A model generated the notes under the pieces. It saw only the letters and a program-made list of their open reading frames with translations, searched no databases and was not told the DNA's origin. A DNA stretch of 64,000 nt, from contig NZ_CABVIX010000001.1 in NCBI RefSeq assembly GCF_902498185.1, positions 310,001 through 374,000 of the forward strand, written 5' to 3'. The stretch is from Pseudomonas fluorescens. Its GTDB lineage: Bacteria; Pseudomonadota; Gammaproteobacteria; Pseudomonadales; Pseudomonadaceae. Within the stretch, counting starts at the first letter, position 1. Each line of letters begins with the position of its first letter. Shown here piece by piece: positions 31,431 through 41,639 of the stretch. The position numbers were made by a program, and so were the translations under genes.

Positions 31431-32408
31431 ATGTTGCCGCGCTTTCCCGCCGTCACCCGCTGCCTGTCCCTGGCTACCCTGCTGGCAGCCGGCCCTGCCG
31501 CTGCGCTGGAGCTGCCCCTGCCCCCCCCCGGCGAAGACGTCGTGGGCCAGGTCCAGGTGATCAAGGCCAAATACGAAGATACCTTCGCCGACATCGGCAC
31601 TGCCAACGATCTGGGCTACCTGGAGATGATCGCCGCCAACCCCGGTGTCGATCCCTGGTTGCCGGGGGCGGGTACCGAGATCATCCTGCCGACCCGCTTC
31701 GTCTTGCCTCCTGGACCGCGCGAAGGCATCGTGATCAACCTGGCCGAGTATCGCTTGTACTACTTCCCCAAGGGGGAGAATGTTGTCCATACCTTCCCGC
31801 TGGGCATCGGCCGTGAGGGATGGGGCTCGCCCATCGCCAACACCAAGATCACCGCAAAGACCCCTAACCCGACCTGGACGCCGCCAGCTTCGATCCGCGC
31901 CGAGCACGCCGCCGACGGCGACATCCTGCCGGCCGTGGTGCCGGCCGGTCCCGACAACCCGCTGGGCCCGTTCAAGTTCACCCTGGGCGTGCCGGGTTAC
32001 CTGATACATGGCTCGAACAAGAAGTTCGGCATTGGCATGCGAACCAGCCATGGCTGCTTCCGCATGTTCAACAACAATGTACTCCAGCTGTCGACGATGG
32101 TTCCGGTGGGAACCTCGGTGCGCATCATCAATGAGCCGTACAAGTTTGGCGTCAGTGGTGGAAAGGTCTATCTGGAAGCCCATACACCGCTGAACGAACA
32201 GGGTGACCCTTCGGTAGTCGACAAGCACACGGCAGTCATCAACGCGCTGCTCAAGCGTGAAGAGCTGGCCAACAGCCTGCGCATGAACTGGGACATGGTG
32301 CGTGACGTGGTCGCGGCCGAAGATGGCATGCCGGTCGAGATCGCTGTGCCGATCGAGCAGGCTGGCGCCGCGCCGATGGTGTCGAGCATTCCGCCCGAAC
32401 TGCAATAA
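31431..32408 (+). CDS. L,D-transpeptidase (YkuD family)
   Basis: A 325-residue exported enzyme. A signal peptide (CLSLATLLAAGPAAALE) is followed by a LysM-like segment (DTFADIGTANDLGYLEMIAANPGVDPWLPGAG) that should hold it on peptidoglycan. The YkuD catalytic domain follows, with the motif SHGCFRM and nucleophile Cys at about 209. Such enzymes make 3-3 cross-links or attach Braun-type lipoprotein to the murein. The convergent neighbour is the lipoprotein gene oprI, whose product ends in the required lysine, so anchoring is a reasonable inference. The ATG at 31431 follows GAAGGATTTCCCGG. Confidence 0.9.
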   Translation: MLPRFPAVTRCLSLATLLAAGPAAALELPLPPPGEDVVGQVQVIKAKYEDTFADIGTANDLGYLEMIAANPGVDPWLPGAGTEIILPTRFVLPPGPREGIVINLAEYRLYYFPKGENVVHTFPLGIGREGWGSPIANTKITAKTPNPTWTPPASIRAEHAADGDILPAVVPAGPDNPLGPFKFTLGVPGYLIHGSNKKFGIGMRTSHGCFRMFNNNVLQLSTMVPVGTSVRIINEPYKFGVSGGKVYLEAHTPLNEQGDPSVVDKHTAVINALLKREELANSLRMNWDMVRDVVAAEDGMPVEIAVPIEQAGAAPMVSSIPPELQ

Positions 32409-32481
32409 GCGTCGTGCTGTTTCCCGGGGACTGCTTCGCGCAGGCCTCGTTGTTTATACCGCGGCACTTCATGGCAGGCAC

Positions 32482-32515
32482 AAAAAAGCCGACCCACAGG
32501 TGGGTCGGCTTCTCA
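32482..32515 (-). terminator. oprI terminator
   Basis: On the minus strand AAGCCGACCCA, loop CCTG, TGGGTCGGCTT, then a run of T (32487-32482). The 11-bp stem with U-run is a strong intrinsic terminator. Confidence 0.9.
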
Positions 32516-32532
32516 ACAATCCCGAGGGACTA

Positions 32533-32784
32533 TTACTTGCGGCTGGCTTTGTCCAGCATACGCAGAGCGCGCTCGTTGGCTTCGTCAGCAGTCTGCTGAG
32601 CCTTTTGAGCTGCAGCCAGAGCGTCGTCAGCCTTGCGATAGGCTTCATCGGCACGAGCTTGGGCGCGAGCTGCTGCGTCTTCGGTAGCAGTCAGACGAGC
32701 TTCGGTTTCTTTGGATACGCTGCTGCAACCGGTAGCCAGAACTGCGGCCAGAGCCAGAGCAGAGAATTTCAGAACGTTGTTCAT
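32533..32784 (-). CDS. oprI: Major outer-membrane lipoprotein OprI
   Basis: An 83-residue murein lipoprotein. The type II signal peptide ends in the lipobox ATGC (Cys at 20). The mature part is a continuous alanine-rich coiled coil of heptads ([20 protein letters not shown]...), and it ends ...ASRK with the C-terminal Lys that is joined to peptidoglycan in Braun-type lipoproteins. The ATG at 32784 is used; an in-frame ATG five codons earlier would not start a normal signal peptide. It is expected to be among the most abundant proteins and has a strong terminator. Confidence 0.96.
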   Translation of the reverse strand: MNNVLKFSALALAAVLATGCSSVSKETEARLTATEDAAARAQARADEAYRKADDALAAAQKAQQTADEANERALRMLDKASRK

Positions 32785-33293
32785 CGTGTTCCCCTTCAAG
32801 GACTTTCTAATCTATTAAATAGCCATCTCTCGGAAAAGAGAAAGTGGCCGGCGTACATAGTACCCATTACTTGTAGTAAGTAAACTGACAGAGCGCAAGA
32901 ACTGCAAAAAAAATCCCGCTGGAACGCGCGCGCGACGGGCTTTGTAGCAAAATCGTGACGTACCCGACACAGGGATTGCAAGCGCTTGTCGCAAGTGCAC
33001 TTTTTGCTGAACTAAAGGTGACTTTAAGTGTCGGCCGTCGTCTTATTGCAACAACATCCCACTACTCTAGATAGTCTAGTGGCCGTGCAGGGCGCGTTGC
33101 CATTATCGCATTTTTTGCGAATTTGCACCTTGAGCATTTCCGCTTGAGGCGCCTACTATTCGAAGAGGCCGCACATTGCAGAACGAAGGGCTGCGCGGGA
33201 CGGTCCAGCGGGCAACAGGTGACGTGAGCGTTCCTGCGCCGGATCAAAATCGGTAAGGTAAAGGTCTGCAGATCAGGCCTGTGAGGAGTAGTG
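32785..33293. promoter_or_regulatory. Intergenic region with candidate oprI promoter
   Basis: No gene is visible in these 509 bases. On the minus strand a promoter-like pair TTGCGC (32898-32893), 17 bases, TACAAG (32875-32870) would give oprI a leader of roughly 80 bases. The inverted repeat TTACTT-N5-AAGTAA (32867-32883) overlaps its -10. Further out are an A8 tract, a perfect palindrome CAAGCGCTTG (32979-32988), and an AT-rich tract. The right end carries the GAGGAG ribosome site of the GNAT gene. Confidence 0.45.
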
Positions 33294-33575
33294 ATGAGCG
33301 AAGCGTTGACCATCCACCATGACCAGGCCGGTCATCAGTTCGAGACCCATGTGGACGGTCATCGTGCCTACCTGACCTACATGGACCTGGGCAAGCAGAC
33401 GCTGGATATCTATCGCACCTTCGTCCCCAACGCGCTGCGCGGACGAGGCATTGCGGCGGCGCTTACCGAGAAGGCTCTGGAATATGCCGAGCAGATGGGC
33501 TACACCGTGATCCCGTCATGCTCCTATGTCGAGCGTTACATGGAGCGACAGCAGCGCCACTCGAAAAAGGCCTGA
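33294..33575 (+). CDS. GNAT-family N-acetyltransferase, small (YjdJ type)
   Basis: A 93-residue minimal GNAT fold. The acetyl-CoA pyrophosphate loop is LRGRGIAAALTEKALEYA and the C-terminal strand is YTVIPSCSYVERYMERQ. Such small proteins resemble yeast GTT1-like acetyltransferases of unknown substrate. The ATG at 33294 sits one codon inside a GTG-started frame and has GAGGAG 8 bases upstream, which decides the start. Followed by a strong shared terminator. Confidence 0.88.
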   Translation: MSEALTIHHDQAGHQFETHVDGHRAYLTYMDLGKQTLDIYRTFVPNALRGRGIAAALTEKALEYAEQMGYTVIPSCSYVERYMERQQRHSKKA

Positions 33576-33592
33576 ACGCAACCACACGCAAG

Positions 33593-33622
33593 AACGCCGG
33601 GCAAATGCCCGGCGTTTTTTTT
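33593..33622. terminator. Terminator between GNAT gene and DAHP synthase gene
   Basis: AACGCCGGGC (33593-33602), loop AAAT, GCCCGGCGTT (33607-33616), then TTTTTT. Located between convergent genes. Confidence 0.9.
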
Positions 33623-33631
33623 GAAGCTCGA

Positions 33632-34708
33632 TCAGGCGCGCTGACGCTTGGGCAGTACGTCTTTTAGCTTGGCGTGCATGCTGCGCAGGGTGTTTTCGGT
33701 GGCGCTCCAGTCGATGCAGGCGTCGGTGACCGAAACGCCGTACTGCAATTCGTCCAGGTTCCTGGGGATGGCCTGGCAGCCCCAGTTCAGGTGGCTCTCG
33801 ACCATCAGGCCGATGATCGACTGATTGCCTTCGAGAATCTGGTTGGCGACGTTCTCCATCACCAGCGGCTGCAGGGCCGGGTCCTTGTTGGAGTTCGCAT
33901 GGCTGCAATCGACCATGATGTTCGGCTTGATCTTCGCCTTGTTCAAGGCCTGCTCGCACAGCGCGACACTGACCGAGTCATAGTTCGGCTTGCCGTTGCC
34001 ACCGCGCAGCACCACATGGCCATAGGCATTGCCCTTGGTAGTGACGATGGACACGCCACCTTCCTGGTTGATGCCGAGGAAACGGTGCGGGCTCGATACC
34101 GACTGCAGGGCGTTGATCGCCACGGTCAGGCCGCCGTCGGTGCCGTTCTTGAAGCCTACCGCCGAGGACAGGCCGGAGGCCATCTCGCGGTGGGTCTGGG
34201 ATTCGGTAGTGCGCGCGCCGATCGCCGACCAGCTGATCAGGTCCTGCAGGTATTGCGGGGAAATCGGGTCGAGCGCTTCGGTCGCGGTTGGCAAGCCCTT
34301 TTCAGCCAGGTCCAGCAGCAATTGGCGACCGATGTGCAGGCCGTCCTGGATCTTGAAGGAGTCGTCCAGGTATGGGTCGTTGATCAGGCCTTTCCAGCCG
34401 ACCGTGGTGCGCGGCTTCTCGAAGTACACGCGCATCACCAGGTAGAGGGTGTCGGACACTTCGGCGGCGAGCACCTTGAGGCGCTCAGCGTATTCATGAG
34501 CGGCCTTGATGTCATGGATCGAGCAGGGGCCGACCACCACGAACAGGCGATGGTCCTTGCCGTCGAGGATATTGCGCACCACTTCGCGGCCGGCAGTCAC
34601 GGTCTGCAGGGCTTTGGCGCTGAGAGGGATCTCCTTCTTGAGCTGATCGGGGGTGATCAAGGTCTCGTTGGAGGCAACGTTCAGGTCGTCGATCGGTAAA
34701 TCAGCCAT
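33632..34708 (-). CDS. 3-deoxy-7-phosphoheptulonate (DAHP) synthase, class I
   Basis: A 358-residue enzyme that condenses phosphoenolpyruvate with erythrose 4-phosphate, the first step of the shikimate pathway. The substrate and metal residues are visible in VVGPCSIHD, MRVYFEKPRTTVGWKGLINDP, SWSAIGARTTESQ, FKNGTDG and DCSHANSNKD. It is the AroF/AroG/AroH type; which amino acid inhibits it cannot be told safely from sequence, so no symbol is given. It is convergent with the GNAT gene. Confidence 0.95.
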   Translation of the reverse strand: MADLPIDDLNVASNETLITPDQLKKEIPLSAKALQTVTAGREVVRNILDGKDHRLFVVVGPCSIHDIKAAHEYAERLKVLAAEVSDTLYLVMRVYFEKPRTTVGWKGLINDPYLDDSFKIQDGLHIGRQLLLDLAEKGLPTATEALDPISPQYLQDLISWSAIGARTTESQTHREMASGLSSAVGFKNGTDGGLTVAINALQSVSSPHRFLGINQEGGVSIVTTKGNAYGHVVLRGGNGKPNYDSVSVALCEQALNKAKIKPNIMVDCSHANSNKDPALQPLVMENVANQILEGNQSIIGLMVESHLNWGCQAIPRNLDELQYGVSVTDACIDWSATENTLRSMHAKLKDVLPKRQRA

Positions 34709-34982
34709 CGTCTACTCGTCAGGTCACGGGTGCCGGCCGCCAGCGTTCCCCGTGCGGCCCAGCAGCAAGAATGTACGCAGCGGGGAGCGGAACCTTAGCG
34801 CGTTAAAGGGGGCGCCACAAGACTGAAAGCATGCGCTGCACGTGGGCGGCGTCCGATTGACAAGGCCCTTGGGAAATCAGCACTTGCACACTGGCGTACC
34901 AGCACGCCAGACGGCAGGTCGAGCGTCCATGGCGCTGCTAAGCTCAATCTTGCTCTGCCGCAGTGGCAGTCGAGGAGGGCGA

Positions 34983-35480
34983 ATGATCCGATCCATGTTG
35001 TACGCCACCGACCTCGGTGTGTATGCGCCATTCGTGATGCAGCATGCGTTGGTGATGGCGAGAACTTTTGGTGCAGAGCTGTACGTGATTCACGCAGTAG
35101 AACCGATGGGGCAGTTCGCCGAATCCCTCCTGCAAAGCTATCTCGACGAGCGCACCCTGGACCAGTTGCACAGCCAAGGCGTCAATACGGTCATGGCCAA
35201 TATCGAGCAGCGGGTGCTGGCCAATTTTCGCGATGAGCTGGGCGAAGAGGCAGACCTTGCGTTGATCAAGGCAGTACGGGTGCGCCAGGGCGATCCGGCG
35301 TCGGTGATTCTTGAGCAGGCACAGCGCCTGGATGTCGACCTGTTGATCTTTGGCAGCCACTGCCAGGGCGCGGGCGCCGAGGTTCCACTGGGGCGCACGG
35401 CGGTGCGTTTGCTGCAGCTGTCACCGGTACCTATCTATATGGTGCCCCTGGCGCAGCATCTGGGGCGGAGAAAAGAGTGA
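34983..35480 (+). CDS. Universal stress protein (UspA family)
   Basis: A 165-residue UspA-fold protein. It starts MIRSMLYATDLGVYAPFVMQHALVMARTFGAELYVIHAVE. It ends with a nucleotide-binding-like loop, FGSHCQGAGAEVPLGRTAVRLLQLSPVPIYMVP, where the consensus GxxGxxxxxxGS is altered to GAGAEVPLGRTA, so ATP binding is uncertain. The ATG at 34983 follows GAGGAGGGCGA, which rules out the much longer open frame. Monocistronic, between divergent DAHP synthase and cysB. Confidence 0.85.
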   Translation: MIRSMLYATDLGVYAPFVMQHALVMARTFGAELYVIHAVEPMGQFAESLLQSYLDERTLDQLHSQGVNTVMANIEQRVLANFRDELGEEADLALIKAVRVRQGDPASVILEQAQRLDVDLLIFGSHCQGAGAEVPLGRTAVRLLQLSPVPIYMVPLAQHLGRRKE

Positions 35481-35596
35481 AGTGGCGCCGTGCCACTCCC
35501 AACGCCCATTTGACGAAATTGTTCTAGATTTATTCTTCAAACCACTAATATAGTTATAAATGCGTCGCTGCCGCCGGTGACACCCAGCTGATTTGA

Positions 35597-36580
<984 letters not shown>

Positions 36581-36613
36581 AGGGTGTGTCTGAAGAGCTA
36601 TAGCGCCCTTGAG

Positions 36614-36673
36614 ATCGAGCGCCGCGCGGTCGGCGCTCGATCTGCGCGGCGCCGCAAGAGTCAAGTGCACACC
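36614..36673 (+). repeat. Dispersed 60-bp palindromic repeat, copy 2
   Basis: Begins ATCGAGCGCCGCGCGG and ends AAGTGCACACC; nearly the same as the minus-strand unit at 9181-9240. It fills the gap between the convergent ends of cysB and cysH, matching the placement of copy 1. Confidence 0.7.
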
Positions 36674-36674
36674 T

Positions 36675-37409
36675 TCAAACCTTGGCGATCAAGTTCCCCG
36701 CATGCAGCCCGCATTCCTTTTGTGTGGATTCCTCCCACCACCAACGGCCTTCACGCTCGTGCTGGTTCGGCAGGACCGGCCGGGTGCACGGCTCGCAGCC
36801 GATGCTGATGAAGCCGCGCTCGTGCAGGCTGTTGTATGGCAGCTCGAGCATGCGGATATAGCCCCAGACTTCGGCGCTGGTCATCTGGGCCAGGGGGTTG
36901 AACTTGTACAGCGGGCGCTCCGGGGTGGAGAAGGCGCCGTCGATTTCAAGCGCTGGCACCTGGCTGCGAGTTCCTGGGCTCTGGTCGCGGCGCTGGCCGG
37001 TGGCCCAGGCGCGGACAGTGCTCAGCTTGCGCCGCAGCGGCTCGATCTTGCGGATGCCGCAGCACTCCCCATGCCCGTCCTTGTAGAAGCTGAACAACCC
37101 CTTTTCCTTGACGAAAGGGTCCAGCTTGCTGCGGTCAGGGCTGAGGATCTCGATCGGCAGGTTGTACTGCTCGCGGACCTGATCGATGAATCGATAGGTC
37201 TCGGGGTGCAGGCGGCCGGTGTCGAGGCTGAATACCTTGACCTGCTTGTTGAGCTTCCAGGCCATGTCCACCAGCACCACGTCTTCGGCACCGCTGAAGG
37301 AAATCCACAGGTCGTCGCCGAAGTGCTCGAAGGCGAGCTTGAGGATGTCTTGCGCAGACTTGCTGGCATAGGTCGCGGCCAGGGCGGCGACGTCGAACGG
37401 TTGGCTCAT
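36675..37409 (-). CDS. cysH: Phosphoadenosine/adenosine phosphosulfate reductase
   Basis: A 244-residue thiol-dependent reductase making sulfite from activated sulfate. The PP-loop-like [14 protein letters not shown] binds the nucleotide. The cysteine pairs HGECCGIRK and IGCEPC plus the catalytic ECGLH show the [4Fe-4S] type that prefers APS, as known for pseudomonads. The frame opens six codons earlier, but [15 protein letters not shown] with its AAGCCGCCTG context is the likelier start. It is convergent with cysB, its probable regulator. Confidence 0.94.
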   Translation of the reverse strand: MSQPFDVAALAATYASKSAQDILKLAFEHFGDDLWISFSGAEDVVLVDMAWKLNKQVKVFSLDTGRLHPETYRFIDQVREQYNLPIEILSPDRSKLDPFVKEKGLFSFYKDGHGECCGIRKIEPLRRKLSTVRAWATGQRRDQSPGTRSQVPALEIDGAFSTPERPLYKFNPLAQMTSAEVWGYIRMLELPYNSLHERGFISIGCEPCTRPVLPNQHEREGRWWWEESTQKECGLHAGNLIAKV

Positions 37410-37493
37410 CAGGCGGCTTCCATACATTGAGGTGGCGCTTGGCGCTCGTAATGAGCAGATATTACCAAATATTGGCGCGCAGGCCTGCCTCGC

Positions 37494-38837
37494 CTACAAA
37501 CCCTGAAGCGTTTCCATCAACACCCGCACCTTGGCGATGGACTCTTCGTATTCAGCTTGCCACTCGGAGTCCGCCACGACCGCGCCGCCACCCCAGCAGC
37601 AGACCTGTCCGTCCTTGACCAGCAGGCTGCGGATGGCGATGGAGCTGTCCATTTCGCCGCGCACGTCTACGTACAGCAGCGATCCGCAATACAGCGCGCG
37701 GCGCGTGGGTTCCAGCTCGTCGATGATCTGCATGGCGCGAATCTTCGGTGCGCCGGTGATCGAGCCGCCCGGGAAGCTGCCGCCAATCAGGTCCAGTGCG
37801 TCCTTGCCGTCGGCCAGGCGCCCGGTGACGCTGCTGACCAGGTGATGCACGTTGGGATAGCTCTCCAGATTGAACAGCTCCGGCACCTTCACCGAACCGA
37901 TCTCGCAGGTGCGGCCCAGGTCATTGCGCAGCAAATCGACGATCATCAGGTTTTCCGAGCGGTCCTTGCGGCTGTCCAACAACTCGGCGGCGTTGCGTGC
38001 GTCTTCGGCAGGGTCCGCAGCGCGTGGGCGGGTACCCTTGATCGGACGGGTTTCGACCTGGCCCTGGCTGACACGAATGAAGCGCTCCGGCGAAAAGCTC
38101 AGCAAGGCGCTGCCGTCGGCCAGTAGCTGGAAGCCGGAAAACGGTGTCGGGCAGGCACTGCGCAGGGCCTGGTAGGCGTGCCACGGGTCGCCCTGGCAGG
38201 GAGCGCGAAAGCGTTGGGTCAAGTTGATCTGGTAGCAGTCGCCCGCCTGGATGTAGTGCTGGACCCGGTCGAAGGCGTGTTGGTACTCACCCGCCGCCAG
38301 GTCGCCCAGCATGGGGGAAAGCAGCTTGAAGTGCGTCATCTGCGCTGCTGGCGGTGCTTCGAACAGGGCTATCAAGCGTTGCCTTTCCGCCTCATCGAGG
38401 CTTGGATGGAACACCAGTTGCGTGGTTCGCATCAGGTGGTCGCTGGCCAGTGCCCACGCATACAGCCCCAATTGTGCATCCGCCAGCCCGAGGTCATCGG
38501 TGGCAAGGTCCGGCAGCTGTTCCAGGCGCCGCCCAAAGTCGTAGCTCAGGTAGCCGATCAGCCCGCCAGCAAATGGCAGCTCAACGCCATCAGGCATCTG
38601 CGCCTCACCCAGCTGCGCCAGGCTTTCGCGCAGGCGCTGCAGGTAAGTCAGTCCGCTTTCATCCGCTGCGGCCTGCAGGTGCTGCAGCGGCCAGGCACTG
38701 AGCAGGTCGAAGCGGCCGCGCTCGGCGCCCGGGCGGGCACTGTCGAGCAGCACCGCGCCGGGCTCGTGGCGCAGGCGGGCAAAATAGACGGCAGGGTCGG
38801 GCTGATAGGGCAGGGGGTGGAGCGTACAGGTCGGCAT
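37494..38837 (-). CDS. pabB: Aminodeoxychorismate synthase component I
   Basis: A 447-residue chorismate-utilising enzyme that, with PabA glutamine amidotransferase, makes 4-amino-4-deoxychorismate for folate. Motifs PIKGTRPRAADPAED, NLMIVDLLRNDLGR, GSFPGGSITGAPKIRAMQII and CGSLLYVD are those of the chorismate-binding domain. The PIKG lysine is typical of PabB rather than TrpE (PIAG). The open frame runs 41 codons further up through a MITE-like element, but MPTCTLHPLPYQPDP at 38837 fits the family. Confidence 0.93.
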   Translation of the reverse strand: MPTCTLHPLPYQPDPAVYFARLRHEPGAVLLDSARPGAERGRFDLLSAWPLQHLQAAADESGLTYLQRLRESLAQLGEAQMPDGVELPFAGGLIGYLSYDFGRRLEQLPDLATDDLGLADAQLGLYAWALASDHLMRTTQLVFHPSLDEAERQRLIALFEAPPAAQMTHFKLLSPMLGDLAAGEYQHAFDRVQHYIQAGDCYQINLTQRFRAPCQGDPWHAYQALRSACPTPFSGFQLLADGSALLSFSPERFIRVSQGQVETRPIKGTRPRAADPAEDARNAAELLDSRKDRSENLMIVDLLRNDLGRTCEIGSVKVPELFNLESYPNVHHLVSSVTGRLADGKDALDLIGGSFPGGSITGAPKIRAMQIIDELEPTRRALYCGSLLYVDVRGEMDSSIAIRSLLVKDGQVCCWGGGAVVADSEWQAEYEESIAKVRVLMETLQGL

Positions 38838-38892
38838 GCGAATGGACGGCAATGGGGGAGGAGGCGATTGTAGTCTGCCGCGTGCCGCGCTC

Positions 38893-39054
38893 CTAGGCTT
38901 TGTACGGAAAGTGCCTGCGCGACGATCAGGCTGCGTTGAAAACAGGCTCGGAATGCTCATTTACAATCAGTAAAGTCGAGCGCGACCCCGGCCGTTCCTC
39001 GCCTGTTTTCGCCTTGCCTGATCGCCGCTCGGCGACTTTTCGTACAAACCCTAG
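38893..39054. mobile_element. MITE-like element with 50-bp terminal inverted repeats and CTAG flanks
   Basis: A 154-base unit (38897-39050) begins GCTTTGTACG and ends CGTACAAACC. The ends form an imperfect inverted repeat of about 50 bases, with shared blocks TTTGTACG, AAAGT, CGATCAGGC and GAAAACAGG. CTAG occurs at both edges (38893-38896 and 39051-39054), which looks like a target duplication. No transposase is encoded. It lies 56 bases upstream of the pabB start, in its probable promoter region. Confidence 0.7.
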
Positions 39055-39121
39055 CATCGAGCGCGACATTCGGCCCCATGGCCCGCGTCAGCCAGTGGGC
39101 ATGCGCGGGTTCATGGCTGGC

Positions 39122-40102
39122 TCAGAGGCCGGGCACGTGACCGAACAGGCCTTGGGCGACCCGTACGCGCTGCTCGGCATCTTCTGTCACGCCGTCCTTG
39201 GCCAGCGCCTCGATATGCGCCTCGATCGCATGCGTGCGCTGGGTCAGGCCGCAGTCGTTGGCGATCTGGATGTTCAGGCCAGGGCGGGCGTTGAGTTCGA
39301 GGATCAGCGGGCCCTTGTCCTGGTCCAGCACCATGTCGACACCGATGTAACCTAGCCCGCAGAGCTCGTAGCAGCCCGCGGCCAGTTTCATGAAGCCGTC
39401 CCAGTTGGGCAGTTGCACACCGTCGACCGCATTGGTGGTGTCCGGGTGCTTGCTGATGATGTTGTTCAGCCAGGTGCCGCGCAGGGTCACGCCGGTGGCC
39501 AGGTCCACGCCCACGCCGATGGCGCCCTGGTGCAGGTTGGCCTTGCCGCCGGACTGGCGGGTCGGCAGGCGCAGCATGGCCATCACCGGGTAGCCCATCA
39601 GCACGATGATGCGGATATCCGGCACGCCCTCGTAGCTGATGCTCTTGAAGATCTGGTCCGGGGTAACCCGGTACTCGATCAGCGCGCGGTCGCGGTGCCC
39701 ACCAAGCGAATACAGCCCGGTGAGGATGCTCGACACCTGGTGCTCGATCTCCTCGTGGCTGATGATCTTGCCCGACACCGTCCGATAACGGTTCTCGAAA
39801 CGGTCGGCGATCACCAGGATGCCGTCACCGCCAGCGCCCTGCGCCGGCTTGATGACGAAGTCGCTGCGCCCGCCGATGATCTCGTCGAGCTTGTCGATTT
39901 CCTTCTCGGTGGAGATCACTCCGTACATCTGCGGCACATGGATGCCGGCCGCGAGCGCACGCTCCTTGGTGATGATCTTGTCGTCGACGATCGGGTACAG
40001 ATTGCGCTTGTTGTACTTGAGGACATAGTCCGCATTGCGCCGGTTGATACCCATGATGCCCCGCGCTTCGAGGGCCTTCCAGGTCTTGATCAGGCCAAAC
40101 AT
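39122..40102 (-). CDS. Alpha-L-glutamate ligase-like ATP-grasp protein
   Basis: A 326-residue ATP-grasp ligase related to RimK. Visible parts are the ATP-binding region DFVIKPAQGAGGDGILVI and the metal-binding end LILELNARPGLNIQIAN. It should join an amino acid or peptide to a carboxylate; the substrate is unknown. Its start overlaps the stop of the inactive-transglutaminase gene by one base, and together with the protease gene upstream it forms a three-gene operon found in many pseudomonads. Confidence 0.88.
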   Translation of the reverse strand: MFGLIKTWKALEARGIMGINRRNADYVLKYNKRNLYPIVDDKIITKERALAAGIHVPQMYGVISTEKEIDKLDEIIGGRSDFVIKPAQGAGGDGILVIADRFENRYRTVSGKIISHEEIEHQVSSILTGLYSLGGHRDRALIEYRVTPDQIFKSISYEGVPDIRIIVLMGYPVMAMLRLPTRQSGGKANLHQGAIGVGVDLATGVTLRGTWLNNIISKHPDTTNAVDGVQLPNWDGFMKLAAGCYELCGLGYIGVDMVLDQDKGPLILELNARPGLNIQIANDCGLTQRTHAIEAHIEALAKDGVTEDAEQRVRVAQGLFGHVPGL

Positions 40103-41634
40103 CAGGCGTCAGCCTTCAAGAAAGCCTTGAAGCGAACGAGCTCGGTCAGGCGGTAGCCGCGGTAGCGGCCCATCGCCAGCATGAAGCCCACCAGAACCAG
40201 CAGCACCGCAGGGAAGGTGAAGACGAAGTACACCAGCTCCGGCACCATCATCAGCAGGTGCGCCAGCGACGCGGCGAACAGGGTGCCGATCGCCACCTTC
40301 ATGGCATGGCCACCGCCACGCTCTTCCCAGGTGATCGACAGGCGCTCGATGGTCATGGTCAGAATCACCATCGGGAACAGCGCAACCGACAGCCCGCGCT
40401 CGAGTCCGAGCTTGTGGCTGAACAGGCTGATGGCGGCGATCAGCACCACCACGAAGGTCAGTACCACCGACAGGCGCGGCAGCATCTGCAGCTTGAGGTG
40501 CTCGAGATAGGATCGTAGCGACAGACCCAGTGCCGTGATCACCGTGAACAGGATGATGCCGAAGCCCAGCTGGGTCTCGCGGAAGGCGAGGGCGATCAGC
40601 ACCGGGGTAAACGTACCCAGGGTCTGCAGGCCGACCAGGTTGCGCAGCACCAGGATCACCAGTACGCCGATCGGGATCATCACCATGATCATGAACGTCT
40701 GCTGCGTTTGCAGCGGCAGGCCGTACAGGGAATATTCGAGGAAGTCGGCGTCGGTATTCTCGTCGGTCAGCTTGGCCAGGCGGATGGCGTTCATCTCGCT
40801 GTTGTTCATGCTGAAGGTGACGTTGGCTTTCTTGCCGCCATCGACGGTGATCAGGTTGTCATCACCCGTCCACCACAGCAGGCGGTCGTTAGGCAGGCCC
40901 TGTTCGCCAGTGTCCGGGTTGAAGTACAGCCAGTCGTTGCCATTGAAGCTGCGCAGCCACAGTTCGGGTGTCTGCGGCACGTCGGCAACCAGGCGGATGG
41001 TGTGGACCTTTTCCATCGGCACGTGGGCGATGGACAGCAGCAGGTCGATGACCTTGGCCTTGTTCAGGGCCGAAGTGTCGCCGGCCAGCAGCAGCTTGAC
41101 GTTGTCGTCGTTGAGGTTGTTGACCCGCTTGATGGTCTCGCCGACAAAGGTCTCGACATCGGCCGAGTGCTGGCGGATAGGCGCCATCAGGGCCTCGGCT
41201 GCGATCTTCTCGGGCCCCTCGACGGCCAGGCTGTCACGGAAGGTCGGACCTTTGACCGTGGCTTTCTCGGTGCTGTAGCGCTTGGTCAGGACCAGGCGGT
41301 AGTAGAGGGTCTGGTTGCCACTGGCGCGACGGGCCGACCAGGTCACCTTGCGGTTGCCGTCGGCACGGTTGACGCTCACGCCATAGTTGTTGGAGATGAA
41401 GCTCTCATTGAGGCTGACGTAGTCGCGGTTCAGCGGCGGCACGAACATCTGGATCTTGACCGGATCCTTGGAGCTGGCGACGAACTCGACCTTGGCGTCG
41501 ATGTTCCACAGGTCGTCGGTCTCGTCCTCGGTCACCGGGATGCCGAGGAAGAAGATCTGATAGGCCGTGACCATTACGCCCAGCAACACCAGTACGGTGA
41601 TCAGGACTTTCAGATGGAGGGTAAGAGAGCGCAT
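40102..41634 (-). CDS. Inactive transglutaminase-like 7-TM membrane protein
   Basis: A 510-residue inner-membrane protein. An N-terminal TM helix (VLITVLVLLGVMVTAYQIFFLG) is followed by a periplasmic domain of about 260 residues of the transglutaminase-like, catalytically inactive kind. At least six more helices lie in the C-terminal 210 residues (QTFMIMVMIPIGVLVILVL, TFTPVLIALAF, and so on). It sits between the ATP-grasp ligase and the retropepsin-like protease, overlapping the former by one base and 5 bases from the latter. A role as membrane platform for peptide ligation and cleavage is inference. Confidence 0.85.
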   Translation of the reverse strand: MRSLTLHLKVLITVLVLLGVMVTAYQIFFLGIPVTEDETDDLWNIDAKVEFVASSKDPVKIQMFVPPLNRDYVSLNESFISNNYGVSVNRADGNRKVTWSARRASGNQTLYYRLVLTKRYSTEKATVKGPTFRDSLAVEGPEKIAAEALMAPIRQHSADVETFVGETIKRVNNLNDDNVKLLLAGDTSALNKAKVIDLLLSIAHVPMEKVHTIRLVADVPQTPELWLRSFNGNDWLYFNPDTGEQGLPNDRLLWWTGDDNLITVDGGKKANVTFSMNNSEMNAIRLAKLTDENTDADFLEYSLYGLPLQTQQTFMIMVMIPIGVLVILVLRNLVGLQTLGTFTPVLIALAFRETQLGFGIILFTVITALGLSLRSYLEHLKLQMLPRLSVVLTFVVVLIAAISLFSHKLGLERGLSVALFPMVILTMTIERLSITWEERGGGHAMKVAIGTLFAASLAHLLMMVPELVYFVFTFPAVLLVLVGFMLAMGRYRGYRLTELVRFKAFLKADA

Positions 41635-41639
41635 CGGAT

